Under the pieces are notes generated by a model. It was given only the letters and a program-made list of their open reading frames with translations. It was not told the DNA's origin and searched no databases. The position numbers and the translations under genes are program-made. Source: Niastella sp. (GTDB taxonomy: Bacteria; Bacteroidota; Bacteroidia; Chitinophagales; Chitinophagaceae). Taken from it: a stretch of 64,000 nucleotides of DNA. Positions 52,789 to 61,492 of the stretch are shown here, piece by piece. Every line of letters starts with the position of its first letter. Position 1 is the first letter of the stretch. The stretch lies in assembly GCA_016710595.1 (NCBI GenBank), contig JADJVM010000006.1, positions 179,501 through 243,500 of the forward strand, in the 5' to 3' direction.

Positions 52789-55026
52789 TCAGAGTTTCTG
52801 GTAAAGGCCAGCCTTTGGCTTGTTTAAAAGAGCAGGAAGGGCATTCCTAAGTATTTCATCAACTGTACGGGCTGAAAGGCTGAAACCTGACCCCAATTTT
52901 ACCGCCTCGGCACGGGTAAAGGTTTGGGGCAGTGCCTCAAAAAACTTCCGTTTATTGTTGCCGCTCTGGAAGTTATTGTTTTCCTGGTGCCGGGGAAGGT
53001 TATTAAACATCAGGATACTATGCTGGAGATAAATCTCCACCAGTCGGAACGCTGTATTGAAATCTACATCTGAACATTCGACCGTTTCTGAGGCTTCGCC
53101 GTTCTCGTATTTGCGAAGTGTAGTTAATAGCATGGCAATCCGGTAAAGGACCAATCCCAGGCGTTTTACTATGCTTGCTGCATCTTCACCAGTAAAGGTT
53201 GTAATGTCCTGGAGCCAGATAGAACATTGGGTGTTTAGCTGCTCCCACTGTTCTTTGGAAAGAGTAATGATGGTATCGCCCATTTGTAAAAACTTCACCA
53301 TGTTGTACACTTTGTAAGAAAGCTGTTTGAAATGCTCTGTGAGATTGATCTCGGAAACATAAGGCGATACATCTTTCCAAAGCTGTTCTACTTTAAAAGC
53401 ATAGAAAAGAAAACGGCTGAATAACCCGTCTTCAGCAGAAGCAATAAGGCCAGTGACCTGGCTTGGAGTGCCTGACAATGCAATTGACAGGCTGGGATTA
53501 TTTACTTCTGTAAACTCATTGTTTGTTTTACGGGAGCTGGACAGCCGTTCGTGATGGAATGACTTACGCAGCATGTCTGAGTATGAACCCCACTCTTGTT
53601 TAAATACATTGCCTAAAGTATCGGCTTCAGTTTCGCAGATAATACCTGTGCCCTGGTTCTGCTCCATGTGCCAAAGGATTTTGGCATAGCTGGTATTGGC
53701 AGGGATGTACACCACTTTGAAAGAAGGTTTTACCGGTGGCTCCTGATTGACAGTTTCACCTTTTTTACAGGTTTTCAATAATTGTTTATAGGCATTTTCT
53801 TCCTGTTGAAATTGTGCATCGGCTTCTTTACTGGCGGTTAAGACCTGCGTATGATATTCGTCTGCTAATTGCTTTGCAAATTTCAATGCTCCTTTGCCAC
53901 TTGCGGCTGGAGCAATGGCAAAAGTGAAGAGGTTTGGGAAAACTTCTTGCTGTGCATACACACCTTTTACATTGGGGAGGCATCCGCTCAGGATGCCCAG
54001 GGCTCCGGTAAGAAAAACATCTCTCTCCCGTGCATCGGTAAAAGCCAATGCACCTACCCGTAAGATTTCCGGCATTTGGCTGTATAGCTGTTCCGGAATG
54101 GAAGGTGTGTTTTTTAAGTAGTCTTCGGTATCGCCTTCTTTTTCTGTTTGCAGGATTGCAAGGTTTGCAAACTTCGCAAATTCACCGGCATGGTGATGAT
54201 AGGCACTGCTTACTGATGCTTTAATTTCTTTAGCATCAAGATCAAAGTTTTGATTGCATAATTGCAAAGTGTCTTGTTCGGGAATGCCGGCACGGTTGCA
54301 GTTAGATGCCAGCAGATAAATGTAATTATTACGATTGCTTGGTCCATACTGTGCTTTTTGATTGGTGAATTGAATTTGCATGTCGAAGGCTAATGCGTAT
54401 TGATTAGGCTCCTCGGTTACTGGCTGGGTTTTGACTTCCTGCCTGTGTTGCTTTATTTCTTCTTGTTGTAAACCTTCAATAACTACCCGAAATTTTTCAT
54501 TGCTGATATTTCGGTAGGTGTCAGGGTCATAAGAAACAAAGCAAAGCCTTGTGATGTCTTTACCAGAGCGGTCAATCGGTAAGCCTAATTGCTGTTCATA
54601 ATAATCAGCAACCTGATTGTAAGCCTGTAAATGATGTTCCTGTGTGCTGGTAACTTCTACCAGTATTTTAAAGCCGTTACCACTTGGGCTGCGGAAGCAG
54701 CAAAAGGTAAAAGGAATTGCAGCGGCTTTTTGGAAAGCCGCCTGCAAATCATCTTGTGAAAGTTTATCCAGATCGAGAATGATAAACTGGCTGTATTGCT
54801 CCAGGTATTCCATCTTTCTACCACCCTGAAAAGTGCCTGAAGGAGTGAATGCCGGAAGCATTTTCTTTAGCCTGTCTGCTTCTTCTTTGTTACCCTGCGT
54901 TGTCAGTTCTGTAACTTTCCTCACCTCGTCTTTGTATTTACCCTCTTGTATTTCTTTGGTAAGAATGATGAGGGATTTATTTTCGATAGGATTGTTGAAC
55001 CCTTTGAATATAGTAGCTGATGCCAT
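52789..55026 (-). CDS. VirE N-terminal/DUF3987 primase-helicase-like protein
   Basis: The 745-residue protein has an N-terminal BT4734/VirE_N domain (about 1-200): GGRKMEYLEQYSQFIILDLDKL, then FCCFRSPSGNGFKILVEV, then DITRLCFVSYDP. This is a primase-like fold in Bacteroidota mobile elements. A DUF3987 region from about 310 has an ATP-binding-like loop APAASGKGALK near 380 and conserved GIICETEADTLG and SGTPSQV. These proteins are thought to help replicate or mobilise the excised element. It lies 34 bp downstream of the excisionase-like gene. Confidence 0.85.
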   Translation of the reverse strand: MASATIFKGFNNPIENKSLIILTKEIQEGKYKDEVRKVTELTTQGNKEEADRLKKMLPAFTPSGTFQGGRKMEYLEQYSQFIILDLDKLSQDDLQAAFQKAAAIPFTFCCFRSPSGNGFKILVEVTSTQEHHLQAYNQVADYYEQQLGLPIDRSGKDITRLCFVSYDPDTYRNISNEKFRVVIEGLQQEEIKQHRQEVKTQPVTEEPNQYALAFDMQIQFTNQKAQYGPSNRNNYIYLLASNCNRAGIPEQDTLQLCNQNFDLDAKEIKASVSSAYHHHAGEFAKFANLAILQTEKEGDTEDYLKNTPSIPEQLYSQMPEILRVGALAFTDARERDVFLTGALGILSGCLPNVKGVYAQQEVFPNLFTFAIAPAASGKGALKFAKQLADEYHTQVLTASKEADAQFQQEENAYKQLLKTCKKGETVNQEPPVKPSFKVVYIPANTSYAKILWHMEQNQGTGIICETEADTLGNVFKQEWGSYSDMLRKSFHHERLSSSRKTNNEFTEVNNPSLSIALSGTPSQVTGLIASAEDGLFSRFLFYAFKVEQLWKDVSPYVSEINLTEHFKQLSYKVYNMVKFLQMGDTIITLSKEQWEQLNTQCSIWLQDITTFTGEDAASIVKRLGLVLYRIAMLLTTLRKYENGEASETVECSDVDFNTAFRLVEIYLQHSILMFNNLPRHQENNNFQSGNNKRKFFEALPQTFTRAEAVKLGSGFSLSARTVDEILRNALPALLNKPKAGLYQKL

Positions 55027-55060
55027 TTTACTAACGTTTAAATATTACTGAATTGAAGCA

Positions 55061-55336
55061 CTACTTCTTTGCTTCGGTTCTATTCTTGTCCAGGAGTTTC
55101 ATAATGTCGCCCATGCGGTAATAGATTTTATTACCTACCTGTGAAAAGGCGATCAGTTTTTGGTCTCGCCATGTTTGGGCGGACCGTTTACTGATATTCA
55201 TGATTTGCAAAAACTCCTGGTTGTCTACAAACACATAATGAGGATCACATTGCTTTACTTTTAGCATGGCTTCCATTTTGGTAAGCCGTTGCAATATTTC
55301 CTGATATGCCTCTTCGGAAAAGATTATCTGTGCCAT
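55061..55336 (-). CDS. Excisionase-type helix-turn-helix protein
   Basis: This 91-residue protein has a MerR-like/HTH_17 DNA-binding region (DNQEFLQIMNISKRSAQTWRD, then IAFSQVGNKIYYRMGDIM). Such small proteins follow the integrase region in Bacteroidota integrative elements and act as excisionase or regulators of replication genes. It lies one base downstream of another HTH gene, and the pair probably works together. Confidence 0.8.
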   Translation of the reverse strand: MAQIIFSEEAYQEILQRLTKMEAMLKVKQCDPHYVFVDNQEFLQIMNISKRSAQTWRDQKLIAFSQVGNKIYYRMGDIMKLLDKNRTEAKK

Positions 55337-55337
55337 G

Positions 55338-55631
55338 TTACACCCTCCCTTTTTTGATGATGTAATCAGTTGCCATCTTTTCTATTTCCTCTGTTGTAGT
55401 CTGGCGGTTCCGTTGTAACCAGGCATCCAGCTCCTGCCGGTTGAAATAGAGTTTCTTACCCTGTGGGCAGAAATGAGGGATCTGTTTTGTACTGGTTAAC
55501 CGGTACAAATGAGATAGTGACAATTCGAGGTACTCAGCAGCTTCATTGAAGTTGAGCACTTCTTTTTGCAACATTGTCTGGCTTGTTAAAAGCCGCTCGA
55601 TTTTTTCGAGACGTAATAAAATTTCGTCCAT
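55338..55631 (-). CDS. Excisionase-type helix-turn-helix protein
   Basis: This 97-residue protein has LNFNEAAEYLELSLSHLYRLT, then FCPQGKKLYFNRQELDAWLQ, the HTH_17 (excisionase family) pattern, after a short amphipathic N-terminal helix. It starts the small operon leading to the primase-like gene. The iteron-like repeats at 55,729-55,830 lie just upstream and may be its binding sites. Confidence 0.82.
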   Translation of the reverse strand: MDEILLRLEKIERLLTSQTMLQKEVLNFNEAAEYLELSLSHLYRLTSTKQIPHFCPQGKKLYFNRQELDAWLQRNRQTTTEEIEKMATDYIIKKGRV

Positions 55632-55728
55632 TGTTAAACGATTTAAAAAGTTATTAAATGGACTTTAGCGCTAAAGTCAACTCCGATTATCGAAGCTGAA
55701 TGCAAGTTGTTACGAATGGGCTGGAAGT

Positions 55729-55830
55729 GGTATTTTGGTATTTTGCAAATGGCTGAAATGCAATACCAGCAAGTATTGAAGAATTTTATTGGTATTTTGT
55801 TTTGGTAGAAACTGGTGAAAATACCAGCAA
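55729..55830. repeat. Iteron-like TGGTATTTTG repeats
   Basis: Direct copies (TGGTATTTTGGTATTTTGC at 55,729 and TTGGTATTTTG at 55,789) alternate with inverted copies (GCAATACCAGCAA at 55,760 and AAAATACCAGCAA at 55,818). They occupy the ~200-bp gap between the HTH genes and the gene preceding them, a likely regulatory region or replication origin of the element. Confidence 0.5.
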
Positions 55831-55831
55831 T

Positions 55832-56836
55832 TTAGGACGGGATAATAAGGGTAAGCCAGGGCTTTGAAGGAAGGTATTCTTCTAAAACTTCTTTGTCATT
55901 GAAGTTGCGGAACTCTTTATCAATACTGGCCTTATAGCGAAGGTTTAAAAACTTGCGGATGTGAAGTTCTGTTACCTTCTTACGGCCCGGGAAATAAAAT
56001 TGATTGAAGTATTTCTTTTTACTGATCACATGGTAGGCTGCTGCCATCTCGGTTACCTGTCCACGTTTCTTTGCAAACTCGTATTGCTGATTAATTAATC
56101 CTTGATAAAACAATTCCGTTTCAAACGCTGCAAACTTATCCGGGTTAGAAATAATGTCAGTGTATTTTAATATTCCCTTTGGCACTGTTCTTATGTCTGC
56201 TTTGATTGGTTGGAATTTTACTTCTTCTTTTATTTCGATAGGTTGGGAACCTTTGGGCAATTTGTAATCTGGTGCAGAAATAATAAAAGATTTCTCGGGG
56301 GCTTCTTCACTTTGAAAGTATGTTGACAGAATATCAGCCTCCGTTAACGGATCTTCTTTCAGATAAGCTAAAAAGCTATTTTGTATTTCTACATAAATTC
56401 TTATCAGCTCAAACTTTAAAAGCTGGATGACATAAGCATCATCTTTGTGCTTTGATGTTTGTTGTCTATCATTAATTACTGAAAAGAAAAATTGGTTTGC
56501 TGTTATAGCCTTTTCTGTTTCTGTAAACTTGTCCTTTAATTTTTTTGTGAGTGTGTTGTGTATCCAATATTTCTTTTCGTTTTCATTGGAAGCATCTTTC
56601 ATCAAACTGTGTATAGTATTGATGTAACGCCTGGCTTCATTATCAATCAGGGCAAAGAAATATTTACGTTTGGGAGTTAATGCTTTTGGAAATGATAATT
56701 CGTGGAATGGCTGCTGTGCATAATTTTCCTTAGACACCATTTGTAATAATTGCTGATACTTCTGGTCGGTAGTTGCACTCAACCAGGGACGATCAATCAA
56801 CAATATGTTGTGAAACAATTCTAAGTCGTTACTCAT
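55832..56836 (-). CDS. Conserved element-associated protein of unknown function
   Basis: This 334-residue protein follows the integrase with a 4-bp overlap (ATGA), so it is translationally coupled to it. I recognise no named domain. The N-terminal ~190 residues look helical (ARRYINTIHSLMKD, then YVIQLLKFELIRIYVEI). The middle is proline/lysine-rich, and the C-terminal ~90 residues (GRKKVTELHIRKFLNLRYKA) resemble a small helical domain often seen in Bacteroidota element proteins. A role in integration or element maintenance is plausible from location only. Confidence 0.65.
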   Translation of the reverse strand: MSNDLELFHNILLIDRPWLSATTDQKYQQLLQMVSKENYAQQPFHELSFPKALTPKRKYFFALIDNEARRYINTIHSLMKDASNENEKKYWIHNTLTKKLKDKFTETEKAITANQFFFSVINDRQQTSKHKDDAYVIQLLKFELIRIYVEIQNSFLAYLKEDPLTEADILSTYFQSEEAPEKSFIISAPDYKLPKGSQPIEIKEEVKFQPIKADIRTVPKGILKYTDIISNPDKFAAFETELFYQGLINQQYEFAKKRGQVTEMAAAYHVISKKKYFNQFYFPGRKKVTELHIRKFLNLRYKASIDKEFRNFNDKEVLEEYLPSKPWLTLIIPS

Positions 56837-57936
56837 AGTTTTATTTGTATTCTATTTGCAGCTTCCTGTTTTCTTTTATCCATCACTTTACCATATACTT
56901 CTGTTGTTTTTAGATGGCGGTGACCTAACATCTTGGACACTGTATAAATATCGGTTCCTAAATCTAATTGCAGCGTGGCATATGTATGCCTTGCACAATG
57001 AAAAGTAATGTGCTTTGTGATACCTGCTTTCATTACCCACTCTCTTAGCTTCAGGTTATTCCAGGCACTGTATTTCAAATGAGTAAATACTTTTTCTTCC
57101 GGCTTACCTCGTTTGCCTAATAAACCAATGGCCTGTTCTGATATAGGCAAGGTCTCTGCACCTTTTGTTTTCTTCTGCCGAAAACGAATATAAAATTTGT
57201 CTGCTGAATTTTGCACTTCTGCCCAGGTCAATTTTTCTATATCGGACCATCGTAGGCCAGTAAGGCAAGAGAAAATGAAAGCCTTTTTTAATATTGGTAA
57301 TTCGCATTCTATATCCGCAGCTGCTTGCAATTCTTCAAGCGTTAGAAACTCCCTTTCCGGATCATCGGGTTTTATACCTGCAACCTGTGCCGCCGGATTA
57401 AATTGAAAGATGCCATCTTTAATGGCTTCTTTGATAGCAGCTATTACTTTACTGAAATAAGAAGATTGTGAATTTCTTGATAGAGGTCTCTCTTTATCCT
57501 TACCAGCCTGGTGCTGTAGATAATATTTAAACCCTTCTAACCAGCGTTTATCAATCTCTTTGAAAGTCACATCGAACTTTGAATAAGTTTTCAGGTGTTT
57601 TAACGTGCTATCCCAATTACCCCAATTGCCCTGGCTGTTTCTTCTTTTCTCTGTGAGGGTTTCAAAGTAGGTAAGGAAACTGCCTTTTGTTTTTTCGGTA
57701 TCCCGGAAACCAAATTCTTCATTCTTAATTTGCAGTAAACGTTTGGAACGTACTGCATCGGCTAACGCCTTTGTCTTTTCATTATGATCTCTTTGCTCTT
57801 TGGTGAGCTTCCCATTTTCAGGCTTGGCATGTAAATACATTTTAAGGTATTCATATTTGCGTTTGCCATCCTCGTATAAATCGAGGTAAAGGCTGATCTT
57901 GTTGCCCTTTTGGCGTTCTCTAAGTGCTACATTCAT
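56833..57936 (-). CDS. int: Tyrosine recombinase/integrase of the element
   Basis: The 367-residue protein has a Bacteroidota-type N-terminal arm-binding domain (NKISLYLDLYEDGKRKYEYL), a SAM-like core-binding domain (about 100-190) and a C-terminal catalytic domain. Residues R (TGLRWSD, ~229), K (KKTKGAETLP, ~256), HxxRH (HCARHTYA, ~317), H (LGHRH, ~337) and Y (EVYGKV, ~347) are all present, so the enzyme should be active. It lies about 600 bp from the att core in mnmE. GGGCAACAAA repeats between the two are candidate arm sites. Confidence 0.95.
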   Translation of the reverse strand: MNVALRERQKGNKISLYLDLYEDGKRKYEYLKMYLHAKPENGKLTKEQRDHNEKTKALADAVRSKRLLQIKNEEFGFRDTEKTKGSFLTYFETLTEKRRNSQGNWGNWDSTLKHLKTYSKFDVTFKEIDKRWLEGFKYYLQHQAGKDKERPLSRNSQSSYFSKVIAAIKEAIKDGIFQFNPAAQVAGIKPDDPEREFLTLEELQAAADIECELPILKKAFIFSCLTGLRWSDIEKLTWAEVQNSADKFYIRFRQKKTKGAETLPISEQAIGLLGKRGKPEEKVFTHLKYSAWNNLKLREWVMKAGITKHITFHCARHTYATLQLDLGTDIYTVSKMLGHRHLKTTEVYGKVMDKRKQEAANRIQIKL

Positions 57937-58298
57937 ACGACAGAAGTATTAAAAAGTTGATCAATTGCTTTTCGTGAAATAATGGTACGGTTTCCTAATT
58001 TTTTTGCTAACAGCTGGCCTTTATCAATTAACCGGTAAATGGTCCACCGGCTGGCTCCCAATAGTTGGCAAGTATCATCAATGCTCAAGAAATCTTTTTG
58101 TGTTACTGGAATAGTTGGGTGTGGTTGGGTCTTTTGTATTTCAACCTGGATAGCTGTATCAATTTTTGCGGATCGTTTACGCAGCTTATAGGCTCTCTTT
58201 GAACAATCGTTGGAGCAGTATTGGGTAACAGTAGTTTTTGCGGTAAAGGCATTACCGCACTGATTGCAAGTTTTTTCTAAGCGTATATTACTACTCAT
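57933..58298 (-). CDS. Zinc-finger/HTH protein next to the integrase
   Basis: The 121-residue protein has an N-terminal CxxC pair (CNQCGNAF) and CSNDC, a zinc-ribbon-like arrangement. A basic linker and an HTH_17 domain follow (FLSIDDTCQLLGASRWTIYRLI, then ISRKAIDQLF). Its stop overlaps the integrase start by 4 bp. It is the gene nearest to the att core and may be a directionality factor. Confidence 0.8.
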   Translation of the reverse strand: MSSNIRLEKTCNQCGNAFTAKTTVTQYCSNDCSKRAYKLRKRSAKIDTAIQVEIQKTQPHPTIPVTQKDFLSIDDTCQLLGASRWTIYRLIDKGQLLAKKLGNRTIISRKAIDQLFNTSVV

Positions 58299-58370
58299 TT
58301 TCTGTTGCCTTGTGTTGCTGAAAGTAGCAGGTTGTTGCTCTATGTAGCTGTGTGTAGCATCATTTCTCCA

Positions 58371-58453
58371 TTTGTTGCCGTGGGCAACAAATTAACAGAC
58401 TGGGCAACAATCTGGCAACAAATATACATCAAAAAGGGTGGTCGGGCAACAAA
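58371..58453. promoter_or_regulatory. Arm-type integrase sites, right end
   Basis: TTTGTTGCC, then TGGGCAACAAA (58,381-58,391) forms a palindrome around a GT spacer. Further copies follow: TGGGCAACAA at 58,401, TGGCAACAAA at 58,413 and GGTCGGGCAACAAA at 58,440-58,453. The last unit is identical to 27,220-27,233 at the other end of the element. Confidence 0.6.
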
Positions 58454-58515
58454 TAACAACAAAACTTATTCACATAAGTAATTGAAAAACAGACGTATAA
58501 TTAAGAATGGTAGAG

Positions 58516-58536
58516 TAATTACTTTCCGATACAGAA
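58516..58536. repeat. att core repeat, right copy (end of mnmE)
   Basis: The core overlaps the last codons and stop of mnmE. On the minus strand it begins TTCTGTATCGGAAAGTAA, encoding Phe-Cys-Ile-Gly-Lys-stop. Insertion duplicates the core, so the gene end is preserved. Confidence 0.85.
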
Positions 58537-59927
58537 CTTACTGAATATTGTCCCCAGGATATCTTTATCTATTTCTACTTCGCCGGTTATTTCTCCCAGG
58601 TAATACAGGCAACGGCGTATATCGGGCGTGAGCAGGTCGCCACTTAGTTGTTGTTGTAAACCTGCTTCAATAACCAACAGGCTTTCATTCATTTTTTGCA
58701 ATGCCAATTGGTGGCGGGCATTGGTTACAATACTGGCATCGGGCCTTATTTCTTCTGTAGCTACCTGGTTGTATAAAAAACGGCAAAGTTCGTCAAGCGG
58801 TGATGCGTTATTCTTTTTCTCTTTTAATGAAAGCAACAAAAAGGGATAGGGTATTTGTTCCTTTGCTTGTTGCCATGATTGTAACCCCTGTTCATCCAGG
58901 AGGTCGGCTTTGTTTAGCACCACCAACACTTTCGCTGTGGTTTGCAGATCTTGTAATGCAATATGTAAATGTTCCGGCGTTTCGGTTTGGCCATCGGCTA
59001 AATAGATGATAATACCGGCGCTTTTAATTTTTCGAATGTCTTTTGAATACCAAGCTGTTCTATCACATCGCTGGTATGCGACCGGATGCCTGCCGTATCT
59101 ACAAAACGAAACAGGATGCCATGGATATTTACGGCTTCTTCAATCGTATCCCGGGTGGTACCGGCGATTTCACTCACTATTGCCCGCTCTTCGTTGAGCA
59201 ATGCATTGAGCAATGTACTTTTACCGGCATTGGGTTTTCCAATAATAGCAACCTGTACCCCATTCTTGATCACATTGCCAAGCGCAAATGAATTTAATAA
59301 TGAGGTAGTTTCTCTTTTTAAATCATTTATCAATTTTATAAATTGGGTACGGTCTGCAAACTCTACATCTTCTTCTGCAAAATCAAGTTCCAATGCTATG
59401 AGCGCCGCAAAATGTATGAGTTGTTCTCTTAATTGTTTTAGGTCTTTTGAGAATCCACCCCGTAATTGATTCAATGCTGTTTGCCTGGCTGCTTCAGTAT
59501 CAGAAGCAATCAGGTCGGCTACTGCTTCTGCCTGTGCCAGGTCTAATTTACCATTCAGAAAGGCACGTTGAGTAAATTCGCCGGGGTTTGCCAGCCGGGC
59601 GCCCTGTGCAATACAGGCATGTACAATATCCTGTTGTATGCGGGCATTGCCATGGCAACTGATCTCAACTACCGGTTCGCCGGTATAGCTTTTATTTCCT
59701 TTGTACAGGCTCACTACCACTTCATCAATGATGGTATTCTTGTGTTGCAGGAGCCCAACATGCAGGCTGTGGCTGGGTTGTACCATTAAATCTTTGTGTG
59801 TAAATAAATTATTTGCAATATTAATCGCCTCATTGCCACTTAAACGAATTACAGCAATGGCGGCTGCCCCGGGAGCCGTTGCAATGGCCACAATGGTATC
59901 GTTCCAGGTCATTTTTTTTTCCATCAT
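58519..59927 (-). CDS. mnmE: tRNA modification GTPase MnmE, frameshifted as read
   Basis: MnmE (TrmE) acts with MnmG to modify wobble uridine of tRNA. The start is ATG at 59,927 (MMEKKMTWNDTIVAIATA), giving the TrmE N-terminal domain. The G domain has NAGKSTLLNALLNE (G1), GTTRDT (G2) and DTAGIRS (G3), the later NKAD (G4), and the C-terminal FCIGK motif. The N-terminal frame ends at about 58,998 with APVLSSI and a stop. The other part continues as SAGIIIYLADGQTETPEHLH, then VLVVLNKADLL. One extra A in the A4 or A5 run at 59,022-59,032 restores the frame, so this is probably an intact gene with a sequencing or assembly indel. Confidence 0.9.
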
Positions 59928-59976
59928 ACAACAAAGATAACTCCATTCATGTTTCTGTTTTACCGGTTTACCGGGT

Positions 59977-60002
59977 ACAAAAAAACCTCCCAAAGGGAGG
60001 TT
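59977..60002 (-). terminator. Intrinsic terminator of the tonB operon
   Basis: A perfect AACCTCCC/GGGAGGTT stem with a 3-nt loop is followed on the minus strand by seven T residues, 22 bp beyond the tonB stop codon. Confidence 0.85.
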
Positions 60003-60023
60003 ATCATTTATACATTGAAAATT

Positions 60024-60863
60024 TTATTCTTCACTTACAATAAAGGTAATGGGCTGCCTGCGATAGGCGTTTACATTACGGCCATTTTGAAGGGCAGGTG
60101 TCCACTTTGGGCCTTTACGAATAATCTTCATGGCTTCATCTTCCATGCCGTACCCATGTTTTGTTTCTGCCTGCACATCGCTGATACTACCATCTTTACT
60201 TACAATAAAGCGGATAACTACCTGGTAGGTGCCGGGAGGTGCCCCGTTATCTGCCGGGGTATTGGCGTTTAAATTATTCCGTAAGTATTTAGCCCATGCA
60301 CCAGTTCCGCCGGGGAAGCTTGCTTCTACTTCTACCTTATTAAATACTTTGTTTTCATCTTCTTTAATCACCGGCGCTTCCACTACCTGAGTACCTTTAT
60401 CTTCTACAGGAGCCTGTACAACTTGCTTTGTATTGTCGCTCTTTACCGTTTCGGTACTTATTTTTTGATCTTCTTTAATTTCTTCAATCTTTTCATCTGG
60501 TTTCACCTCTTCATCTTTTACAATTTTAGGAGGCGTAAACTTCACCTGGTTTACCGGTGGTGGTGGTGGCGGTGTAGGTGGTGGTGGAGGGGGTGGTGGC
60601 GGTGGTGGTAGTGGTTCATCTGTTTTCACCTCTGCCATCTGAGTTTCCAGCACATTTATTTTTTCATCTCCTTTATTTTTATTTACCGCATTGGCTATTA
60701 CTGATCCTAAAAACAGGAGAAGTAAAATGGCACCGGTAGTTAACAATGCTTTTATCATTGTTTTTTTATAGCTCCTACGCAATTCGTAAGCTCCATATTT
60801 TTTATTCCTGCCATCAAATATGATATCCAGGAGATCGGCACTTAAAATTTTATTTACGTCCAT
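60024..60863 (-). CDS. tonB: TonB family energy transducer
   Basis: The 279-residue protein has an N-terminal region with LLDIIFDGRNKKYGAYELR, the Bacteroidota TonB pattern, and a single membrane helix (ALLTTGAILLLLFLGSVIANAV). A proline-rich linker with an uninterrupted Pro run lies near residue 90. The C-terminal TonB domain has FPGGTGAWAKYLRNN near 190, VRFIVSKDGSISDVQ and GPKWTPALQNGRNVNA. It transfers proton-motive energy to outer-membrane receptors. It is the last gene of the exbB-exbD-exbD-tonB operon. Confidence 0.92.
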   Translation of the reverse strand: MDVNKILSADLLDIIFDGRNKKYGAYELRRSYKKTMIKALLTTGAILLLLFLGSVIANAVNKNKGDEKINVLETQMAEVKTDEPLPPPPPPPPPPPTPPPPPPVNQVKFTPPKIVKDEEVKPDEKIEEIKEDQKISTETVKSDNTKQVVQAPVEDKGTQVVEAPVIKEDENKVFNKVEVEASFPGGTGAWAKYLRNNLNANTPADNGAPPGTYQVVIRFIVSKDGSISDVQAETKHGYGMEDEAMKIIRKGPKWTPALQNGRNVNAYRRQPITFIVSEE

Positions 60864-60910
60864 TGTAATCTTTTAATAATTAGATTCAAAAATGTAATAA
60901 TTCCATACAG

Positions 60911-61459
60911 CTATTTGATGCCGTTTGATTCTTCTGTATCTTTTATAAGCTTGGCTTCTGTTTCTGTAATATCTACTTCGGCATAGTGGCCTGGTGGAAT
61001 TGCATTAATACTCATTTCATCCAGGATATTAATGGCATTTCCAAATTTTGAATCTTTATCTGATTTAATAATATACATCAGGTCATCAATAGGTGTTGCT
61101 TTCTTTTTTTCAAGAATCAACTTGCGAATATTTTTAAAATTGGTGCTTTTAAATTGTTCGCTCAATGTATTGGGATCAAGCTGGCCATAGTAATAATATA
61201 TTTGGTTTCCTTTACCCAATAACAATGTCATGGCGCCTGAATTTTTCACTTTTATCTGTTGCGAAGTATCATCATCTTTGGGTTCATTCATATTCATGGC
61301 CGTGCTTTGGCTCATGGTAGTGGTAAACACAAAGAAGGTAAGCAGCAGAAAGCCCAGATCTACCATGGGAGTAAGATCCACACGGGTAGAAAGCTTCTTC
61401 GATTTTTTTACGCCCGGGCCTTTTTTACCGCCGCCCGACGAGGTATCTATTTCTGCCAT
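60911..61459 (-). CDS. exbD: ExbD/TolR family protein (second copy)
   Basis: The 182-residue protein has an ExbD layout: a basic N-terminus (GPGVKKSKKLSTRVDLTPMVDLGFLLLTFFVFTTT) with the proton-channel Asp in VDLGFLLL, then a periplasmic domain. Paired with the other ExbD it forms the stator that couples ExbB to TonB. It lies 33 bp after the preceding ExbD gene. Duplicated ExbD genes are usual in Bacteroidota. Confidence 0.9.
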   Translation of the reverse strand: MAEIDTSSGGGKKGPGVKKSKKLSTRVDLTPMVDLGFLLLTFFVFTTTMSQSTAMNMNEPKDDDTSQQIKVKNSGAMTLLLGKGNQIYYYYGQLDPNTLSEQFKSTNFKNIRKLILEKKKATPIDDLMYIIKSDKDSKFGNAINILDEMSINAIPPGHYAEVDITETEAKLIKDTEESNGIK

Positions 61460-61492
61460 TTCAATTTTTTTTAATCGTTAAGCGAATAATGT

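Larger units (their letters stand above)
27166..58536. mobile_element. 31-kb integrative defence element at the mnmE 3' end
   Basis: The boundaries are the two 21-bp att cores. Inside the mnmE end are a Zn-finger/HTH protein and a tyrosine recombinase with all catalytic residues, followed by two excisionase-type HTH proteins and a VirE-N/DUF3987 protein. These form a mobilisation and replication-type module common in Bacteroidota integrative elements. The remaining 25 kb is defence cargo. No relaxase, VirB/Tra or phage structural genes are seen, so it is probably not self-transmissible. The alternative, a decayed conjugative element, cannot be excluded. Confidence 0.8.

Noticed and set aside
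27166..58536. A conjugative element or prophage
   Set aside because: No relaxase, VirB/Tra, terminase, portal or capsid genes were recognised.
60423..60611. Trp/Arg-rich open frame opposite tonB
   Set aside because: It is the complement of the polyproline run of TonB.
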